From QHVT01 sp036387915 (GTDB taxonomy: Bacteria > Acidobacteriota > Thermoanaerobaculia > Gp7-AA8): a stretch of 6,144 nucleotides of DNA. Under the pieces are notes generated by a model, which was not told where the DNA came from, did no database searches, and saw nothing but the letters and a program-made list of their open reading frames with translations. Location: the NCBI GenBank assembly GCA_036387915.1, contig DASVSV010000426.1, forward strand, positions 1 through 6,144, given 5' to 3'. The translations under genes and the position numbers were made by a program. Below, piece after piece: positions 5,513 to 6,144 of the stretch; the stretch's first letter is position 1; each line of letters starts with the position of its first letter.

Positions 5513-5962
5513 ATGCCGGTCTACGACGCGGCGCTGTCGGTGCGCGAGAGCCGCGCGCTCTATTTCGCCCGCTCCGGCTTCGCCGCCGACGGCGGCTACG
5601 GCGACCGCTGGGTGAAGCTCAAGACCGGCGACCGCGTCGTCTTTGCGTTTCCGAACACGAAAGCGCGCGTGCGCTCCGTGCGCCTGCACGACATTCATCA
5701 CGTGCTCACCGAGTACGACACGTCGTGGACCGGTGAGGCCGAGATCGGGGCATGGGAGCTCGCCTCGGGCTGCGGTAATCACTACCCGGCCTGGGTGCTG
5801 AACCTCGGCGCCGTCGCGATCGGCTTGCTGCTCGCGCCGCGGCGCACGCTGCGCGCGTTCGCCCGCGGACGGCGGAGCCGGAATCTCTACGCGAGCGAGT
5901 TCTCGGAGTCACTCCTCGATCGCACGGTAGGCGAGTTGCGCGCGGAGCTCCGCCTCGGCTGA
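5513..5962 (+). CDS. COQ4-like protein (HDxxH-x11-E zinc motif)
   Basis: This 149-residue protein starts 5 nt after the peroxiredoxin stop. Its central block, RLHDIHHVLTEYDTSWTGE, contains H59-D60-x-x-H63-x11-E75, the zinc-binding signature of the COQ4 family. COQ4 is a coenzyme Q biosynthesis protein that in eukaryotes scaffolds the pathway and has been assigned to decarboxylation/hydroxylation of the ring C1 carbon. Bacterial relatives of this size are mostly unassigned. The downstream text, GEAEIGAWELASGC and then a hydrophobic stretch at about 93-110, suggests membrane association or lipid contact. There is no signal peptide. Only the motif and its surroundings support the family call, and a role in quinone metabolism is inference. 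The stop TGA overlaps the next ATG by one base, implying translational coupling. Confidence 0.72.
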   Translation: MPVYDAALSVRESRALYFARSGFAADGGYGDRWVKLKTGDRVVFAFPNTKARVRSVRLHDIHHVLTEYDTSWTGEAEIGAWELASGCGNHYPAWVLNLGAVAIGLLLAPRRTLRAFARGRRSRNLYASEFSESLLDRTVGELRAELRLG

Positions 5963-6144
5963 TGCAGACCGTCATTGTCCACACGCTCATCGCCGCACCG
6001 ATCGGTGTCTGCTTCGACGCGGCGCGCGATCTCGACCTGCACCTCGAATCGATGGCGCACACCGGCGAGCGCGCGGTCGGCGGACGCATCTCCGGGCTCA
6101 TCGAGTTGAATGAGGAAGTGACGTGGCGCGGACGCCACTTCGGC
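5962..6144 (+). CDS. SRPBCC-family protein (3' end outside window)
   Basis: The ATG at 5962 overlaps the preceding TGA by one base (TGATG), and the frame stays open to the window edge, giving 61 residues. The visible part, VIVHTLIAAPIGVCFDAARD, then HLESMAHTGERAVGG and EEVTWRGRHFG, is the N-terminal half of a START/Bet v1-like SRPBCC protein. It belongs to the small stand-alone group often labelled as cell-division-inhibitor-like or polyketide-cyclase-like. Such proteins are about 150 residues with a deep hydrophobic ligand pocket and generally lack an assigned substrate. The I-A-A-P-x-x-x-C-F-D-A-A-R-D start (first strand, then the short helix pair) is the best diagnostic. The coupling to the COQ4-like gene suggests related substrates, perhaps a lipid or quinone, which is inference. 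Confidence 0.8.
   Translation, partial: MQTVIVHTLIAAPIGVCFDAARDLDLHLESMAHTGERAVGGRISGLIELNEEVTWRGRHFG

Noticed and set aside
5153..5782. A 209-codon minus-strand frame under the peroxiredoxin and COQ4-like genes
   Set aside because: It is antisense to two well-supported genes, spans their junction, and shows no domain.

Overview
The window is about two-thirds GC, densely coding, and carries six protein genes that can be read with confidence plus a seventh cut by the right edge. The left edge cuts a topoisomerase IV A subunit (parC) of the long, E. coli-like type. The other genes are a stand-alone receiver-domain response regulator, an FRG-domain protein on the minus strand, an FHA-GGDEF diguanylate cyclase, and a tight plus-strand set of an exported peroxiredoxin, a COQ4-like protein and an SRPBCC-family protein. 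This suggests a high-GC Gram-negative-type bacterium, such as Acidobacteriota or a proteobacterium. Nothing here fixes the phylum. I see no tRNA, rRNA, transposase, CRISPR array or phage gene.

Layout. 1-2186 parC (5' end missing). 2187-2477 spacer that begins with an inverted array of degenerate 8-base repeats. 2478-2861 receiver protein. 2862-3020 spacer with a perfect 17-bp hairpin at the convergent junction. 3021-3815 FRG gene on the minus strand. 3816-3881 divergent promoter region holding a close match to a CRP/FNR-type operator. 3882-4820 FHA-GGDEF gene. 4821-4985 spacer almost filled by an inverted array of degenerate 7-base repeats. 4986-5507 peroxiredoxin, 5513-5962 COQ4-like gene and 5962 to the edge SRPBCC gene, with a 5-nt gap and then a 1-nt stop/start overlap.

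How the parts relate. The receiver protein and the FHA-GGDEF protein are both signalling proteins: one works by phosphotransfer, the other by phosphothreonine recognition and cyclic-di-GMP synthesis. They lie in separate transcription units, so a direct link is not shown. The last three genes look like one operon joining thiol peroxidase chemistry in the envelope, a COQ4-like zinc-site protein and a small-molecule-binding fold.

The most unusual feature is in the spacers. Each plus-strand gene followed by a spacer (parC, the receiver gene and the diguanylate cyclase) has a strong inverted structure starting 8-24 nt after its stop codon. In two of the three cases the stem is built from phased short tandem repeats in opposite orientation: 8-mers after parC and 7-mers after the cyclase. 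The shared architecture with different repeat units suggests that hairpin or cruciform formation, not the sequence itself, is what the genome keeps or generates. The second notable feature is a Thr-Thr motif just ahead of the FHA domain of the diguanylate cyclase, placed as in the GarA/OdhI phospho-switch proteins.
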